Origin: Pyrodictiaceae archaeon
Lineage (GTDB): Archaea; Thermoproteota; Thermoprotei_A; Sulfolobales; Pyrodictiaceae
Assembly (NCBI GenBank): GCA_027046105.1
Contig: JALTZQ010000029.1
Span: 1-24,177 of the forward strand
Length of the DNA stretch: 24,177 nucleotides
Direction of reading: 5' to 3'
Shown here: positions 22,860-24,177 of the stretch, piece after piece
Numbering within the stretch: position 1 is the first letter of the stretch
Layout: every line of letters starts with the position of its first letter
Program-made: the position numbers and the translations under genes
The notes under the pieces: generated by a model
Told to the model about the DNA's origin: nothing
What the model saw: the letters and a program-made list of their open reading frames with translations, nothing else
Databases searched by the model: none

Positions 22860-24177
22860 GTGATCAACTTTGGTGACCACTATGCCCACTTAACTGCTCG
22901 TAGAATAAGAGAACTTGGCGTCTATGCGAAAATAGTCCATTACCATGAAGCATCGCCAAAAGCTGTACTGGATAGGGGTAGAGTACGCGCGATAATACTC
23001 TCAGGAGGTCCACGTAGCATTCGCGAAAAAGGATACACCAAGAATAGGCAAATGAATTCTCGAGGCTAGCCTACCCGTTTAGACATACGCCATGGCCATC
23101 AACTTCTAGCTGAGCTAATTGATGGGAGAGTTGAACCTGATCCTGGGAATATGGGCGTACAAAGATAGAGGTCCATGGAGTTGATGACCCCATTTTTCGG
23201 AGGTGGGAAAGGTTTGAGGATGTATGGATGAGCCGTGAAGACCATGTTGCATGGATTCCTGAGGATCATGCCGAGGTGCTGGCAGTATCGGTGAACACCG
23301 GCTACATAGCAGCCTTTAGACTGCGTGGTAAACCAGTTTACGGTGTTCAGTTCCACCCAGAGGTTTCCCATACAGTGAAGGGTAGGATTCTTCTAGAGAA
23401 CTTTGCAATAAGTATTGCTGGTGCTAAGCCAACATGGCGTCCTGAGAACACTATTCATGCAATGGTTCGCGAGATAAGGGAGAAGGTTAAGCCAGGAGAG
23501 AAGGTCCTCGTTGCTGTAAGTGGTGGTGTAGACTCAACAACAACAGCGCTAATAGTAAAGAAGGCTGTTGGCAACCAGCTTGTAGCGGTATTTGTAAACC
23601 ATGGTTTGCTACGGGAAGGTGAGCCAGAGGAAGTACTCAAATTATTGAAGAGCTTGGGTATTAAGCCAGTCTATGTTGATGCTTCAAAGGAGTTCCTAGA
23701 GGCTTTACGGGGTATAAGGGATTGTGAAGAGAAACGTAGGATTATAGGCGAGCTCTTCGCTAAGATCTTCAAGAGTATAGCAAGCAGTAATCCCTAAATA
23801 AAATGGCTTGCCCAGGGAACAACATATCCCGATGTCGTTGAGAGTGGTGCCATCCCGGGAGCAGATAGAATAAAGAGCCATCATAACGTGGCTGGACTGC
23901 CACGCGAGCTAGGCCTAGGGCTACTTGAACCTCTACGCTACTTGTACAAAGATGAGGTACGTAGGCTGGCAGTGGCTCTCGGTGTTCCCCGTGAATATGC
24001 TTATCGCCACCCCTTCCCGGGACCAGGTCTAGCCGTGAGGATTATTGGTGAGGTGACAAGGGAGAAGCTAGAGGTAGTTAAGAGGGCTTCACACATTGTT
24101 GAAGAGGAGTTGGGGAAAACAGGGTTCTACGAGGGGGCTTGGCAGGTCTTTGCTGTAGTAGGCGATGATAAATGGGT
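22860..24177 (+). pseudogene. guaA: Decayed GMP synthase gene (3' end outside window)
   Basis: GMP synthase makes GMP from XMP, ATP and glutamine. All its parts are visible but in several frames. The start (FGDHYAHL, normally FGGQYAHL) runs through IILSGGPRSIRE in one frame. An extra base near 23037 shifts the frame, TGA stands at 23053-23055, a T is missing near 23080, and the glutaminase nucleophile block GICYGHQ reads DIRHGHQ, with Arg (CGC 23088-23090) for the catalytic Cys. Another base is missing near 23145-23147. The ATP-pyrophosphatase part (AVSGGVDSTT) is intact up to an in-frame TAA at 23795-23797. After it the same frame continues with [19 protein letters not shown] and [13 protein letters not shown] to the end of the window. 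Many separate lesions argue for a real pseudogene, though an assembly of poor reads is possible. Confidence 0.88.

Noticed and set aside
22860..23069. A separate small glutaminase gene for the first guaA fragment
   Set aside because: The fragment stops right before the Cys-containing core and the remaining domain follows in shifted frames, so it is a piece of one broken gene.

Overview
The window looks like a stretch of chromosome from a hyperthermophilic archaeon of the Thermoproteota (Crenarchaeota). A relative of the Pyrodictiaceae/Desulfurococcales is my best guess, but that is inference from style and gene content and not a database match. Reasons: TTG and GTG starts are frequent, GGTG/GAGG Shine-Dalgarno sites alternate with apparently leaderless genes, TTTAAA-type TATA boxes are present, genes are tightly packed, and the content is archaeal (eIF2B-like/ribose-1,5-bisphosphate isomerase genes, VapBC, HEPN/MNT, Thr-rich surface-protein stalks). 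I recognised no tRNA, rRNA, CRISPR array or insertion sequence.

Layout. 1-1.8 kb: 3' part of feoB (ferrous iron uptake) followed by a DtxR-like metal-responsive protein with a FeoA-like C-terminal domain. 2-3.7 kb: a formamidase/acetamidase (-) divergent from a half-size EamA/DMT-type membrane protein (+). 4-7 kb: an M20-family peptidase homologue that lacks several metal ligands, an HD-domain protein and a fumarylacetoacetate-hydrolase-family enzyme, all (+) and possibly co-transcribed. 7.2-10.8 kb (-): two overlapping half-transporter genes forming a heterodimeric ABC exporter with one degenerate ATP site. 11-12.65 kb: two toxin-antitoxin-type modules tail to tail, vapBC (+) and HEPN/MNT (-). 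12.85-15.3 kb (-): an aldo-keto reductase and a membrane-anchored, Thr-stalked transglutaminase-like protein. 15.5-17.5 kb (+): a tandem pair of eIF2B-family genes. The second keeps the Cys/Asp catalytic pair of ribose-1,5-bisphosphate isomerase and the first has lost both. 17.6-18.6 kb: homoserine kinase (threonine synthesis). 18.6-21.5 kb: a hypothetical membrane protein (-) divergent from a two-gene operon of a small membrane protein and CstA (+), with a palindrome at the promoter. 21.6-22.8 kb: a HAD hydrolase and a hypothetical protein, convergent. 22.86 kb to the end: a decayed GMP synthase gene, guaA.

Taken together the genes suggest a peptide- or amino-acid-using organism (M20 homologue, CstA, amidase, ABC exporter) with nucleoside salvage through the ribose-1,5-bisphosphate branch. 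The broken guaA, if real, would mean GMP is made by another gene copy or obtained by salvage.

The observations most worth following up are the multiply mutated guaA, the active/inactive eIF2B-like pair, the M20 homologue with substituted metal ligands, and palindromes or repeats at the cstA, HEPN/MNT and vapBC promoters.
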